A stretch of 64,000 nt of DNA from positions 1,670,204 to 1,734,203 of the forward strand of contig CM030935.1 in NCBI GenBank assembly GCA_018136815.1, in the 5' to 3' direction. Positions 53,750 to 64,000 of the stretch are shown in pieces. Source of the stretch: Isochrysis galbana (taxonomy: Eukaryota > Haptophyta > Isochrysidales > Isochrysidaceae). Within the stretch, counting starts at the first letter, position 1, and each line of letters begins with the position of its first letter. Below the pieces are notes generated by a model. That model saw nothing but the letters and a program-made list of their open reading frames with translations, was not told the DNA's origin and made no database searches. Position numbers and translations under genes: made by a program.

Positions 53750-54470
53750 ATGCTGGAGATGAAGAGGGCGAGGTGAGACCCCATTTGCTGGGGTACTCTT
53801 GGTCGCAACTTCTCCAGCTGCACACAGCCCATCGGTGACTCACGAGTCGACTGCCTCTCGCCTTTTTACTTCGGCCAAATGGAGGTCATCTAGATCTAGG
53901 CATGAAAGCATGTAGCAATTAGTGGCGCCTCAGATCCCTATTGCCTCCTCCTCGGCATCGCATCCCCGAGGCCCCGCGATTCGCCTTGTTGATGGCAGAG
54001 ACTGCAGATTCGGTATCGCCTTACTTCACTCCTATCACACGGAAGAGGCAGTGCCGGGCATACGCATTGTATGCGCGCCATTGAAGAGGGGCCCACCATC
54101 ATGAGCGCACGTACGTGATGTTTGTCGTAATTAGCACTTTTTTGTTGAAGGGCACAAAATGGTTCGTGCCGCCCACCGATGGTCGTCCGTTCAGCAACAT
54201 CCACCTCGGAGACACTGCCCCAGAATCAAGAGAAAAATCCAAACCCTTCCCCTCTTCCCACGTGTGGCAGTCAATCGACGGGTGGCGCCTTGCGTGCCGG
54301 GCAGTAGTGCCAGAGCGCTTGCTCTCGGCGCAGTGGTGCGCACGCACACATCGGCGGCAGCGCAACCTTGGCCAGGGTGATGAGTGCTCAGCTCATGCCT
54401 AGAGGACAGAAATTACACATTCTTGAAGGTGCATGTCTAGAGACTGTCTAGGGGAAGCTAATAATAATAA
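53750..54470. other. Intergenic, no gene seen
   Basis: Frames at 53938-54402 overlap on both strands and have no features. Confidence 0.45.
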
Positions 54471-54474
54471 TGTA

Positions 54475-54790
54475 AAAAAAACTTCATAATATTCTTACTC
54501 TTACCGCGCACTCGCGGCGCATCGGCGCATGGAACCACCACCTACAAAAAACCTTTTAATATTATCGCCTCACACGTGGCACTGAGTTACGCTCTCGTAG
54601 CCACGCCCATTCCCCTTTCTCACCCTCACTCCGATCACTCCCCGCCTTGCGGCAACTCCCCTCGTGCTCTACTTAGGGGCTCGGGTCGTTGGGGGGTCTG
54701 AGCTGAGCGGGGGGCCTGCACCTGTCCTCAATCAACGGTATGTTCCCCCCTTCCTCCTGTGCTGCTGAGTGACCTGTTTATTCTAGATAC
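54475..54790 (-). repeat. Two nested B-type LINE 3' ends
   Basis: A short B' end (minus terminus GTAAGAATATTATGAAG) at 54475-54543 is followed directly by a B end (GCGATAATATTAAAAGG) at 54544-54790, both reading leftward. Confidence 0.75.
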
Positions 54791-54799
54791 GTTGTGGAT

Positions 54800-55335
54800 T
54801 TCCGTCGCTGTTGTGTGTTATGCCGCGGGCCGGGCACCGGGCTGACGACCAAGAATGGTATCGCAGCGCGCCCGGGCTCGGTTCGAAGTTGGGCTCTCCG
54901 GGCCTCGGTTGGCGGACGCGTAAGCGCGCGTGCCTTCGAGCGCCGAGGATGTCGATTTCGACGCGGTTTGGGCGCGTGTCGCGCGCGATTGGCGTGGCTG
55001 GCTCGGCGGATCCTGGCTATGGCTATTTTATATGTGCCGCGGGCCAGGCACTGGGCTGACGAGCAAGAACGGTCTCGCAGCGCGCCCGGCGTCGTTTTGA
55101 ATTCGGGCTCTCCGAGATAGTGAAATTAGGCCTGTTGGCACTTGTGTTTTGCCGTTTTTATTTTTGGGTTACCCTTCGTTGTGGGGGCTCCCGGGGGGGG
55201 GGGGGAGGGGGGGCTGGGGCCCAAAGGGCATCGGATATGTGCTAGATGGGTGTTTTCCGGGGTTTCTACCGCTTTACTTTGGTTTATTTCCTCAATCCTC
55301 ACTTTTTCATTTTTACTATTTGACCGCGCCCTAGT
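54800..55335 (-). mobile_element. Right-type end of the TTAGGGCGG DNA transposon
   Basis: Two subterminal units (54835-54900 and 55035-55110: CGGGCACCGGGCTGACGA, CGCAGCGCGCCCGG), then GGATATGTGCTAGATGGGTG, ending TATTTGACCGCGCCCTA. It is collinear with 14930-15419. No left partner is adjacent. Confidence 0.65.
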
Positions 55336-55465
55336 GGAGTAGCCCCTATGTAGCGCGCACAAGGCGGGCAAGGCTTGCCGCGCAAGGAAGGAGCGGCAAG
55401 AGCGCAAGAGCGGGAGGGCGCGGGCGGGTAGCACAGTTGTAACCCCTAGGCTGCGTGCGCGGTGT
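55335..55465 (+). repeat. Decayed B-type LINE 3' end
   Basis: Plus-strand GCAAGGCGGGCAAGGC body and GCGGTGTGAATATTAAGAAG terminus. Confidence 0.5.
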
Positions 55466-55750
55466 GAATATTAAGAAGATTTCAACATGAGTTTGGGGTC
55501 TCCTGTAGGCCATTTTTGGGTCCCCTTGCGTAGGCCAGTAGTCGTCATCGTAGCTGCCACAAGGGGGGTGGGGGGTGCTACGGCGTCGGGTAGCGGCTGC
55601 TAGACCCAATCCGCTATTCCCATTCGCGTCGCGCGCCTCCCGAATTGGCGCCTGGCAGCGCCTATTGCGTAGCATGCTGATCACGCCACTTCACAGGCTG
55701 CCAGGAAGGATGGTCAACTCGCAGGCTTTGGGGTGCGCCCATCACCGCAC
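55465..55750. other. Intergenic, no gene seen
   Basis: 3' flank of the propeller gene; nothing recognised. Confidence 0.4.
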
Positions 55751-55753
55751 TTC

Positions 55754-57302
55754 CTACACGAGAAAGAGGCAACCATTGTCCATGTCCGACACGAGAATAT
55801 CGCCGGCCGGTGTGCACGCAACGGAGAGCCACGACCATCTGCCGAGGTGTGGGGCATAAGCATCCGATCCAATCGAATGCTTGCATATGTCGCAAACGTG
55901 GTCCCATGCCATGAGCTCCTCTGAATCATCAGAAGCGGCTTGCTTGAAAACAGAGACGCACATGGCACCTGACTCCGCAACGAACAGATACATACACTCT
56001 CCAGTATCGTAACTCGCCACCCCTGAGGGCCGCTGCAGCACGCGCCCACCTCGTGCAGTCGATATCTTACCGATGGGGCGATATCTCCAGGACTTCAGCC
56101 CCATCTTGAGGATCTCGAAAATGATGACACAATTACCTAGGTGACATGTCGAGCAAGGTGTGCAGAAGTGTGAGTTCACACGGAAGTCGGCCGTGTACTG
56201 TGGACACGGCACGGTCGCAGACGCATCTATGACTTGAGACCTGGGCCAACGTCTGAATGCGCTCCGGCGTGTGTGGAAGCACGGTAGCTAGAAACTATAG
56301 AAATTCACCTTCATAGTCGGCTACGGCAAGAGCATGACCTCCTCTTCGTGTAGCGAAGCTAGTACAGTCTGCAGGGCGCGCAGGCCCCAATATCTGTGCC
56401 AGCAAATTTTCTTGGAAATCATTGGGAGCAAAGCACACTATCCTCTGATGATTCCAATCCGTGCATGCAAGGACGAGATCATGCTGATGCATCTGAGGCA
56501 ACGTGTCTTTTACAATTGGCGGGAGGACAGATATCCCATTTGGATATGATAGTAGTCGAGATCCATCATTGGACCACGTGCTGGAGAGGACCTGGCCACG
56601 CACGAGATCGATCAGAATGATTCGGTGAGTAGTGTTCTGCACCCCGGCAATGGCGTTCCCGGACTCGTCGACGCCTTGCAAGGAAACAGCTGCGTGAAAC
56701 TCGCCAGCCTCCGACGGTACCTCACAGATGCCGCAAGGGATACCGTCCACCGCTATGGAGCACACCAAACGCGATTCGTCTGGCCGGCATCGCACAGCCA
56801 CAACGGCAACGCACCGTCGTGCAGCATCGCATACGGCGACCGTGATATGCGAGGGCCGACTGGAGTCCGTCTGAGCTTCTGATCCGGTCGTCTGGCCGAT
56901 CTCGAAGCCCTCGAGGGCAATGAGTTGTGCGGGCTGCTCGAAGAGTCTCTGTTGTTGTGCGGAGCGGCGTGTGGCATAGCTCGAGCTCATCGCCGCCGTC
57001 ACATGCTGCCGCGGCCGCACGCGGCTGTGCGCGTAGAAGCGGCGTCCAACAGACTGGACACGCCATGAGCTGCCGGTGCACCACTCGCCCTTGTTCTGGA
57101 TGCCGAGTGAGGCGCAGCGCTTGCGTGCGATGTCGTCGGCGATGACAGCAGCTGCTCTGCACACACACGCCACGTGACACAGCCAGCGGCTCGCCAACTG
57201 CCCCACCACCGCACGCTGCAGCTCTAGAGGCAAGAGAGAGAAGAGGCCCTCCATCCAAAGATCCAGCCGCCCGCGATCCTCTCCTCGGGGCCCATTCGCC
57301 AA
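55754..57302 (-). CDS. F-box-like/beta-propeller-like protein, two exons
   Basis: Exons on minus 57302-56309 and 56136-55754, GT-AG intron, phase 1, about 458 aa. The N-terminus LFSLLPLELQRAVVGQLASR WLCHVACVCRA (split here) has F-box-like spacing. The rest alternates short beta-strand blocks such as PAQLIALEGFEIGQ, NGISVLPPI, HDLVLACTDWNHQRIVCFAP, GDILVSDMDNGCLFLV, reminiscent of NHL or similar propellers with [VL]-x-D-x-x-N motifs. An adaptor role for ubiquitin ligation would follow if the F-box is real; both domain calls are by eye. The stop at 55754 lies in a plausible strand end, though a further exon cannot be excluded. Confidence 0.5.
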
Positions 57303-58125
57303 AAATATCGCCGACGCCGTGTATCATGTTGCCCCTCCCCACGGAACTTAATTAATAAGGATCAGTGATAACTTGGCAACAACTTCAACCTAGAAATTAT
57401 TAGGACCTACTCCAATAGGGGGAGCCACAAGGCTGGCCCCCCACACCACCGCACACGTAGCCGCGGCGTCACGCAGAGATACATCGGAAGGCCCGCCCCG
57501 GCCCCCCCAATCACTCGATCGAGGCCCAAAGCCCAAAGTAGAAAGTAGTGCACATGGGACATGGACATGGACATGGACATGGATGGACATGGACATGGGA
57601 CATGGGCCGACCCCCCGAAACCGAATTAAAAGAAATGAGGGGGGAAGGGTGAGTGGTGATGAGTGTTGGGTAAGGGCGATATCAGGATCTCCCTCATTAG
57701 GGCAGTAGTAGTAGTAGTAGTATGTAGTATAGCAACGCAGCCGGCTTTTTCAAAAAGTTTTTGTGCTGCTGATGTGATTGGTGATTGTCACCGTTGCGCA
57801 TTGATGGAGTGACCTTAACCCCAAAGGGTGAGTAACACCGCGATTGACGCCACGACAACCAACCAACCAACAATGCCGAATGCCGCCTCGTTCAATCTCT
57901 CCAGCAACCCTGCAACGCACCACAACTCATGTGCAATGTGCAATCAAGGTGTAGGGCACGACGTGCCGCACTTAGTACGAATCTCTTTGCCAACGATTAT
58001 AGAACATGTACAAGACGAAGGAGAGATGCAAACAATTGAAAAATCGCTTCACTCAAAATTTGTCTATAACTCTAGAAGAAAGAAGAAACATTACGAATGA
58101 TGGCCTGGACTTTGCCAATCGTTCA
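57303..58125. other. Intergenic with LINE-like 3' UTR trace and microsatellite
   Basis: 57480-57720 resembles a family-A 3' UTR (GTAGTGCACATGGGAC, GACCCCCCGAAACCGAA). It contains a GGACAT repeat (57556-57602). A (TAG)n run is at 57705-57721. A frame at 57828-58100 is unassigned. Confidence 0.45.
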
Positions 58126-58130
58126 TTACA

Positions 58131-60512
58131 TTAGCGATCATCAGCATCGGCAGTTGTGTGCCAGAACTCGCTTCGCCGGACCTTCTCGAGCCCCTGCATC
58201 CATAGAGCCTCCGACAACAACTTGTTGTGGGTTTCGTTGCCAGCGATCACTTGAAGGACCGCTGGCGAGTGGCCACCGTACGCAAGGCACCCATCCTCTT
58301 GCGCACCTGGCTCCTCTCCTTCACTCCGATCGAGCATATATAGCGAGGCCTCGAACACGCTCGCATACTTCTCGCGATTCGCGCCCAGGGGCTTCGATTC
58401 CGATGGCAACTCGAAGAAGCAGTGCGTGCCTTTCAGTTCGATGTCGCTTCTGCCTTCAGCCAGTGTCGGCTTGCACCGGTACTTTTCGGAGAGCTCGGGG
58501 TCGGTGCAAGTGAAGCGCACGCGCCTCGGGTGCTTTTGGACCTCAGACGAGTTGAAGACCTGGGCATATCCTGACAATAACTCCTCGGTGTAGCGGAACA
58601 TGGCCGCGGGCGCCAGCCATCGCGTCAAGGTTTCCTGGGCGGCCAAGGCGATACGACGAGCGTCGTCGTCATGGTTTCGAGCCCAGCGGATGGCCGAGGA
58701 GAGGTTCCGCAGGTCGGCAGTCACAGGTATGTAGTGGACCCAAGGTCGGAGGGGCGCCTCGTACCAAAGCCGGGCTGGAAGATCTGGCATAATGACCAGC
58801 TGCCCCAAGAGCATCGACTTATATAGGCGGTCCGCCCATCCACCATGGCCCTCTGCATTAATGGTATACTTGAACCGGTCTACTTGGTCGCTGAAGCTCA
58901 TGCGGCTCGGCATGTCCATGTTCATCCACGTGGTGTTGTCAATCTGCAAGAAGCGCTTCAGCCGATGGGAATGGTTGGTGGCACAGCCATTTGCGACGAA
59001 GATGTTCAGGCGATCTCCCAAGGCATCCTTTTGCGCTATGAGCGCTGTTCGGCCTGTTGACTGCCAATTCTTGGATGTGATGGGGGTCCTACGGGGACCC
59101 TGTTTTCGCCAATCCGTGGAGTACGCACTCAAGCGGTGTGCGGCCCCTCGGAAAACTGCGACGCGCTGCTTATGTTGCCAGAGATTGGCCCAGCAAAACG
59201 GGCATTGCGCGCACGAGCACTGGGCGCAGTGATCCACAGCCTCGCTTGCACGGCACCAATCGCTGCAATTACGGAAATTGCTGTCGCCGACACGATTAGG
59301 ATGGCAAGGCGTTGAGCCCTGCCGTGTGATACGGTACTCACCAAAATCCCACATCTCAGGATCTGCGTGCGCAGGGTCAAAGTAGCTGAGGTCGGTGTCG
59401 CGATCGGGTCGCTGTACCCATTGGATGAAGGGGATTAGACCGGAATGCTCGTTCGAGGTGAGCGACCAGATGGGTTGAGCTCCCTTGGCGCACCAATCGC
59501 CGAAGTTCACAGGCGTCTCGTTCAGGCATAAGATGAGCTCAAGTGGCTCGGCAATACGGCCGGCGCGATGCAAGCTGCGAGCAAGCGACCAGGGGGCGGG
59601 GAGATGGGGTGGTTGCTATAGAGAGCTCCATGTGGACTCGCAACTCGTGAGGCTGCATCTCTCTCCCCTGCTAGTCGTGCTGCCCCCCCTCCGCACTCAC
59701 CTGTGGTAGGCATGATGTAGCAGTCGCAACATACTCTGCAGACGTAGTCTGCTGAAGACGTAGAGATGATCGCCCGGGAGCGACCCGCCCGCTGAGCGGC
59801 AGTTGGAGATGTTCAGCGCTGTAGCGAAATGCCATTCAGTGACATGGGGGTATGTCTCCTCATGCCACCACCCTGGTATTGAGACTCCTGGCTCCTGCTG
59901 ACGCCACTCTGGCATGCACAAAATGCTGCGGTCACCAGCACCCGCCTCGCACAACTCAGGGCTTTGCCACGTGCTCGGTGGTCCAGGGCAGCCGAGCTTC
60001 TGCTCCTTATTGCCTGTTGTACGGCATGGGCAGAGGCCCTCTGGCACGACGACGAAGACGCTCCCAGAGTCGAGCTGGACATGGAGGCAGAGACGCTGCA
60101 TACACGGGCGCGACATGAGCCGTGAGAGCCGGCTCGACCGCACGCCAGATTGCGCAAACGGTCTGAGGTGCCGACTGACTGCCTGGCGGATCTCTCGCAC
60201 CGTGCGCTTGTCGACGCTCTGAGCGAGCGATTGGGCGGGCCAGGCAGGGCAGAAGGGCTGGAGCGCGAGCGATTCCCCGCAGGCACCGGTGGCCGACATT
60301 GGATCCCTTCGCCCATCCCCAACCCCCATCCGCCTCCACCCCGCCGTCCCCCACTGGCTAGACTCTGCCCACTTGCACCTTTCCGCGCAGCGGGGGTGGG
60401 GGCGGGGGCCGAGGTGCGTCACGGGGGGGGGTGTCAAAACATAGAAAGCGGAAAGGGAGAAGAGAGGCTGGGCAGAAAAGAGAGATAGGAGTAGAGTAGA
60501 GTAGTGACACAC
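58131..60512 (-). CDS. Glycosyltransferase family 90 (CAP10/KDELC-like), two exons
   Basis: Exon 1 is at most 60512-59701 and exon 2 is 59574-58131. The GT-AG intron splits an AGC codon and restores LLHHAYHSLHRAGRIAEPLE. The catalytic region shows TDWRKQGPRRTPITSKNWQS, then FSDQVDRFKYTINAEGHGGW ADRLYKSMLLGQLVIMPD (split here) and LRPWVHYIPVTADLRNLSSA. These match GT90 proteins that transfer glucose or xylose in the secretory pathway. A Cys-rich insert (CSDWCRASEAVDHCAQCSCA) is unusual for the family. The N-terminal MCHYSTLLLSLFSAQPLFSL could be a signal anchor, but the start may be further in (Met at 60302). The substrate is not predictable. Confidence 0.8.
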
Positions 60513-60597
60513 AGAGATAGGAGAACTAAGAACCGTGAGCCAACCGCCGGCGGGCGCTCTCGACTAAATGTACTCCTCGTGTCCATATCTGCTCTCG

Positions 60598-60672
60598 CGA
60601 GAGAGAGAGAGAGAGGGAGAGAGAGAGGGAGGGAGGGAGGGAGAGGGAGGGAGGGAGGGAAAGAGAGAGAGT
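60598..60672 (+). repeat. GA-rich tract
   Basis: GAGAGAGGGAGGGAGGGA repeats just upstream of the GT90 gene's maximal ORF (pyrimidine on its sense strand). Confidence 0.85.
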
Positions 60673-60679
60673 CCAGAGC

Positions 60680-61410
60680 TTGCGGAAGGGGGGGGGAGGG
60701 GGGGCAGCCGTGTGTCAACAGAAGCCGGAGAAGAAAGAGGATGGATCTCTCGAGCAGCCTCCAATGGAGGCGGGATCTCGATCACTCCTCTTGCTTCATC
60801 ACGAATCACAGAGCTCTCTGGCGCAGAACCGCCTGGAAAGTAGAAACCCCGCGGACGCTTGGGGAACTTACTTTGGTTGGAACTTGCAGTCAGTGCGGAG
60901 ACACGCTGAGCTTCGGCACTGCACTCGAGCGACAGGCAGAAGAAGACTCCCACCTCTCACCACAGAATCTGCCGTCTGAGCCCAAAACGCGGGGGGATCT
61001 TAACGCCCCACTGGCGGTTCCAAGGCGTGGATATCAAAATAATTCGCGCGGGGTGTTCTAAGCGATGGCGATATGGTGATGGAGATTACAGATTACGAGT
61101 TTACGCGGGGGGTGTAATACAAAACAACTGAATATGAGTGCCGCTACTTCTACTAGCCACCTAGCCATGCACCAACACGCCAAGCCACAAGCCACGACGC
61201 ACATGACCGCATTAAGACCCAAGGCATAGAACTAAGCACCTGGTTTTTCACCTCCCCCCTCGCAGCCTCGCAGCTCGCATGCATGCCCCCAGCTCCCGTT
61301 ACACGCTACCCGTTAGAACATTGGACATTGGCGTGAAAGTGAAAACCACAGTTAGTAGTTAGTCGCCGATGTCCGATGTACATTGTACAACGTACAACGT
61401 ACATTTGAAG
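60680..61410. other. Intergenic, no gene seen
   Basis: Overlapping frames at 60504-61061 lack features. GTACAACGTACAACGTACA is a small tandem near 61384-61404. Confidence 0.45.
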
Positions 61411-61412
61411 AC

Positions 61413-62867
61413 TTATGTAGCGGGGATAAGCACCGAGGCCAAAAAGCAGAAGCGGCACTCACGCTTCGTCACAGGGACGTGGCCGGTCGGGCGCGCCTCC
61501 TCCTCCGCTTCCTCCTCCGCCTCTTCCGGCTCTTCCGCCTCTTCCTCCGCCTCTTCCTCCGCTTCTGGCTGAGGCGGAACTTCGGCTTCCTCGGCGACAG
61601 GGCGCGGCGAGACCTCCGCTTGGGCTGAGGCGGCACGCTTGGTCTTCTTGGACGGGACGCTTGGCGACCTCGCGCGCGGACGCTTCTTCTTCATCTGCGA
61701 CTCGAGCCGCTTGATGGTCGCCTTGAGCTCCTTCAGGGTGCGGAGAATGTCCTCCTCCGACTCCTCCTCGGACTCCTCCGCCGCCGACTCACTATTCGTC
61801 GAACAAGGCGTGGCCGCCACATCTACCGCTTCGTCGGTCAGGTCAATGTGCATGGAGTCATTGGAAACACCAGCCGCGACATCGCTCAAGTCCACCGCTG
61901 AGGAGCCACTGTTCACGACGGCCTCCTCCTCAACTGGCTCCTCCGGCTCCTTCGCCCCATCGGGCTCCTTGGCCATCTCCCAAAAGTCAAACATGTCGTC
62001 GTCGTCCTTCTCGTCAACGATGGGCTCCAACATAGCGTCCGCTTGAGCGTCGGACGCATGGTCCTCCATCACACGCGAGGCATCCGTGGAGGTCTCGATC
62101 GCGGCCTCCGCGGAGGTCGGCTCGGCTGCGGTCTCCGCGGACTCCTCGAGCTGAGTCAGTTCCTCCAGCTGCGTGGCCACCTCCAACCCCTCCTGAGCGG
62201 GTGCGTCGGACGTCTCCTCTTCCTTCTCCTCCGTCTTCTCCTCACCCTCCTTTTCGTTCGCCTTGGCAGGAGCGGGCACCTCGGCGGTCTCGGCCTCCTC
62301 GGCGGTCTCGCCCTTCTCCTCCTCCTCGAGCTGCGTGGCCTCTTCCAGCTGCGTGGCCTCTTCGAACCGAGTGAAGACTTCTCCGACTGGTGCGTCGGAC
62401 GCAGCCGTCTTCTCATTCTCCGCCTTCTCCGCCTTCTCGTCCTCTTCCTCGGCTTCCTTCTCATCGGCGAGAGCGAGCGCGTGGGCGGTCTCGACCTCCT
62501 CCATCGACTCGGCTGGCTCCTCGACATCCGCAACCCGCGCGATGGGAACAAGAAGACCTGGAGCGTCCGACGCACAGTCCTCGTTCTCCTCTTCTCCTCC
62601 CACAGGCCCGGAGTCCTCGTCGGTGGTGGTGGTGGTGGCCTCATCGGTCGGGGAAAGGGCCTCCTCCTCGGCATCAGGAACGCGAACAGGATCCGCCTCC
62701 TCCGCCGCGCCCTTGGAGCAGGAAGAGGAACGAGTCGTGCGAGCAGCGCTTGCGCTCGGCGTCCAGTCGACAGGTGGCTGTGTCGAGCGAGTCGAACGAA
62801 ACCAGCGAGCAGGAGCACGAGAGGAGAGGACGGAGGACCGTACCGATGCGCGCCGAGTCGTCACCAT
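61413..62867 (-). CDS. Very acidic low-complexity protein
   Basis: 484 aa from the ATG at 62867 (MVTTRRASVRSSVLSSRAPA). A basic, Ser/Arg/Thr-rich first 50 residues lead into about 350 residues of Glu/Ala/Thr-rich repeats with recurring ASDAP, EEATQLEE and EEPVEE. Then come a short charged coiled coil (LRTLKELKATIKRLESQMKK), a basic KKKRPRARSPSVPSKKTKRA and a final Glu tract. No catalytic domain is seen. The basic KKKRPRAR and SKKTKRA stretches could be nuclear localisation signals, so a chromatin or nucleolar acidic protein is possible but unproven. The upstream in-frame ATG at 62999 would add a Pro/Ser leader and is less likely. Its leader is pyrimidine rich. Confidence 0.6.
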   Translation of the reverse strand: MVTTRRASVRSSVLSSRAPARWFRSTRSTQPPVDWTPSASAARTTRSSSCSKGAAEEADPVRVPDAEEEALSPTDEATTTTTDEDSGPVGGEEENEDCASDAPGLLVPIARVADVEEPAESMEEVETAHALALADEKEAEEEDEKAEKAENEKTAASDAPVGEVFTRFEEATQLEEATQLEEEEKGETAEEAETAEVPAPAKANEKEGEEKTEEKEEETSDAPAQEGLEVATQLEELTQLEESAETAAEPTSAEAAIETSTDASRVMEDHASDAQADAMLEPIVDEKDDDDMFDFWEMAKEPDGAKEPEEPVEEEAVVNSGSSAVDLSDVAAGVSNDSMHIDLTDEAVDVAATPCSTNSESAAEESEEESEEDILRTLKELKATIKRLESQMKKKRPRARSPSVPSKKTKRAASAQAEVSPRPVAEEAEVPPQPEAEEEAEEEAEEPEEAEEEAEEEARPTGHVPVTKRECRFCFLASVLIPAT

Positions 62868-63059
62868 CGTGAGGAAGACGAGGGCGAGGAGAGAGCTGGA
62901 GGGTGAGCGAGGAGGGAGGAGGGAGGCAGGCAGTAGGAGCCGTCTCTCTCTGGTAGGTCGATGAGAGGGGGAGGAGGGGACCCGGGGGAGAGACCCCAAG
63001 ACCTATCGATTGTTTACGTTAGTGTTTTCGCAATATACGGTAATATTTTCCCCGGCCCC

Positions 63060-63445
63060 AGGGGTGCCCCCGCGGTTCCCGAACGCCTCTGCGTCCAGAG
63101 TCCCCCCGCGGAAAGAGTGAACGCACGGCGTGCACCTTCCTGGAAGTTGCTATGCGCACGCACGGCGCCCCGCGGGGGGGGGAGCCGATGTGCATACGCA
63201 CGGCGTGCACAATGATTGCAAGCAATCACACGTGCTGCGCAAACGAAACGTCTCGTATATGGCTACTTTACGTTAATGTGGGCCTTAGGGAAAAAAGTTT
63301 CTATGCGCACGCACGGCGCCCTCGCGAGGGGGAAGTCGATGCGCATACGCACGGCGTGCTCAATGATTGCAAGTAATCACATGTGCTGCGTAAACGAAAC
63401 ATCTCGTATACGGCGACTTTATGTTAAAAAAAGTTTCTATGCACA
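63060..63445 (+). repeat. Repeat J, second copy
   Basis: Same order as 4675-5045: CCGCGGAAAGAGTGAACGCA, TGCGCACGCACGGCGCCC, AATGATTGCAAG, ATATGGCTACTTTACG; half-units offset about 151 bases, third partial unit at 63428. Confidence 0.8.
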
Positions 63446-63479
63446 TCTCGTATACGGCGATTAGCTTTGTTTTGTACCA

Positions 63480-63668
63480 CTATTGTTCATAACTAAAAAG
63501 AAAACAGATTGTGGTCCTCTTTTGACGGAACGCGACTTTCAGGAGCCTTACCCGGATCCTGGGAACAGTCCATCTCCACACCATGGCGGGGGAGGAGTGG
63601 AGAGAGGGGGGGGCTCGTGCCCCCCTATGCCCCATGCCCCCATGGGCGAACTAAGTATAAACTTAGTT
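63480..63668 (-). mobile_element. K motif joined to a family-D start
   Basis: On plus, CTAAAAAGAAAACAGATTG and CCTCTTTTGACGGAACGCGA (63494-63538) are followed by an inverted D start whose hairpin is AACTAAGTTTATACTTAGTT at 63668-63649 (minus), with CGCCC and ATG. Confidence 0.75.
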
Positions 63669-63669
63669 G

Positions 63670-64000
63670 AGAACGTAGCTAGCTAGCATGGCGGCGGTAG
63701 TAGTAGTAGTAGTACGTCGGTTGTAGGTAGGTGGTTGTGTGGGCCTGGGCCTGGGCTTGCTGTAGTTGATTGAAGTCTTGCAGCTGGTGCTTTCTACTTT
63801 CTACTTTCTACTTTCTAGTTACCCAGATAACAGGCGAATGGACGGTGTTTGTCACACACACTTCACACTTCTTGACATTGACATTGTCGATGCCATTGTG
63901 CACTTTGCGCCCGTTCCGAGATCATAAAATGTGGTTAATGATCTCCGGCTGGCGGCCGGCGAGGCTCGTTCTCCTCTCTTTCTCTTCCTCTCCACGCACG
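63670..64000. other. Window end, no gene seen
   Basis: TAGTAGTAGTAGTAG microsatellite near 63698, CTTTCTACTTTCTACTTTCT near 63790, and AATGATCTCCGGCTG near 63938 shared with 10027. Confidence 0.5.

Noticed and set aside
62043..62964. Large plus-strand ORFs opposite the acidic protein
   Set aside because: They are complements of Glu/Ala-rich codons; the minus frame has a start, basic head and NLS-like tail.

Overview
The window reads as nuclear DNA of a GC-rich, probably unicellular photosynthetic eukaryote. Genes have few, short GT-AG introns and compact intergenic spaces. One small protein carries a secretory signal followed by a transit-like segment, as expected for a plastid bounded by extra membranes. 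A haptophyte or related secondary alga is my best guess, but the sequence does not prove it.

About a dozen host genes sit on both strands. From left to right they are: a three-exon UPF0390/DUF2462-like gene (1.9-2.5 kb, minus); an unidentified acidic two-exon gene (3.9-4.9 kb, plus); a FAM151/menorin-like gene (6.8-8.3 kb, plus); a coiled-coil protein (11.2-12.1 kb, minus); a plastid-targeted single-pass membrane protein (17.0-17.3 kb, plus); a Tcd/TcdA-type E1-like tRNA-modifying enzyme (20.1-21.7 kb, minus); a gene of the MGQYF family (25.7-26.2 kb, plus); a kinesin fused to kinesin-light-chain-type TPRs (27.3-30.4 kb, minus); cytochrome b561 (36.4-37.1 kb, plus); TFIIH subunit p62 (40.6-43.0 kb, plus); a mitochondrial-type quinone oxidoreductase (47.5-49.0 kb, minus); phosphoglucomutase (51.6-53.7 kb, plus); a beta-propeller-like protein (55.8-57.3 kb, minus); a GT90 glycosyltransferase (58.1-60.5 kb, minus); and a very acidic low-complexity protein (61.4-62.9 kb, minus). 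They form no operon or obvious pathway. I resolved exon joins for most of them by finding donor/acceptor pairs that keep the reading frame and restore the family motifs.

Between the genes lies a dense nest of mobile elements. The dominant ones are LINE-like retroelements with an ORF1 and a reverse-transcriptase ORF ending in a zinc-binding motif. Their ends are unusual. The 5' terminus is a short hairpin beginning AACT, placed a few bases before an ATG; thirteen copies of this arrangement are visible, with compensatory base changes. The coding-strand 3' terminus ends in a T-run rather than an A-run. Two copies with both termini and one 5'-truncated copy are bounded by 14-18 bp target-site duplications. 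A 0.99-kb near-perfect foldback of a second LINE family is nested in one of them.

A separate DNA-transposon candidate occupies 12336-15419, with 17-bp perfect terminal inverted repeats and a 5-bp CACTG duplication. A hAT transposase remnant, several miniature repeat families, G-rich minisatellites and long purine/pyrimidine tracts upstream of many start codons complete the window. No rRNA, convincing tRNA or CRISPR was found.
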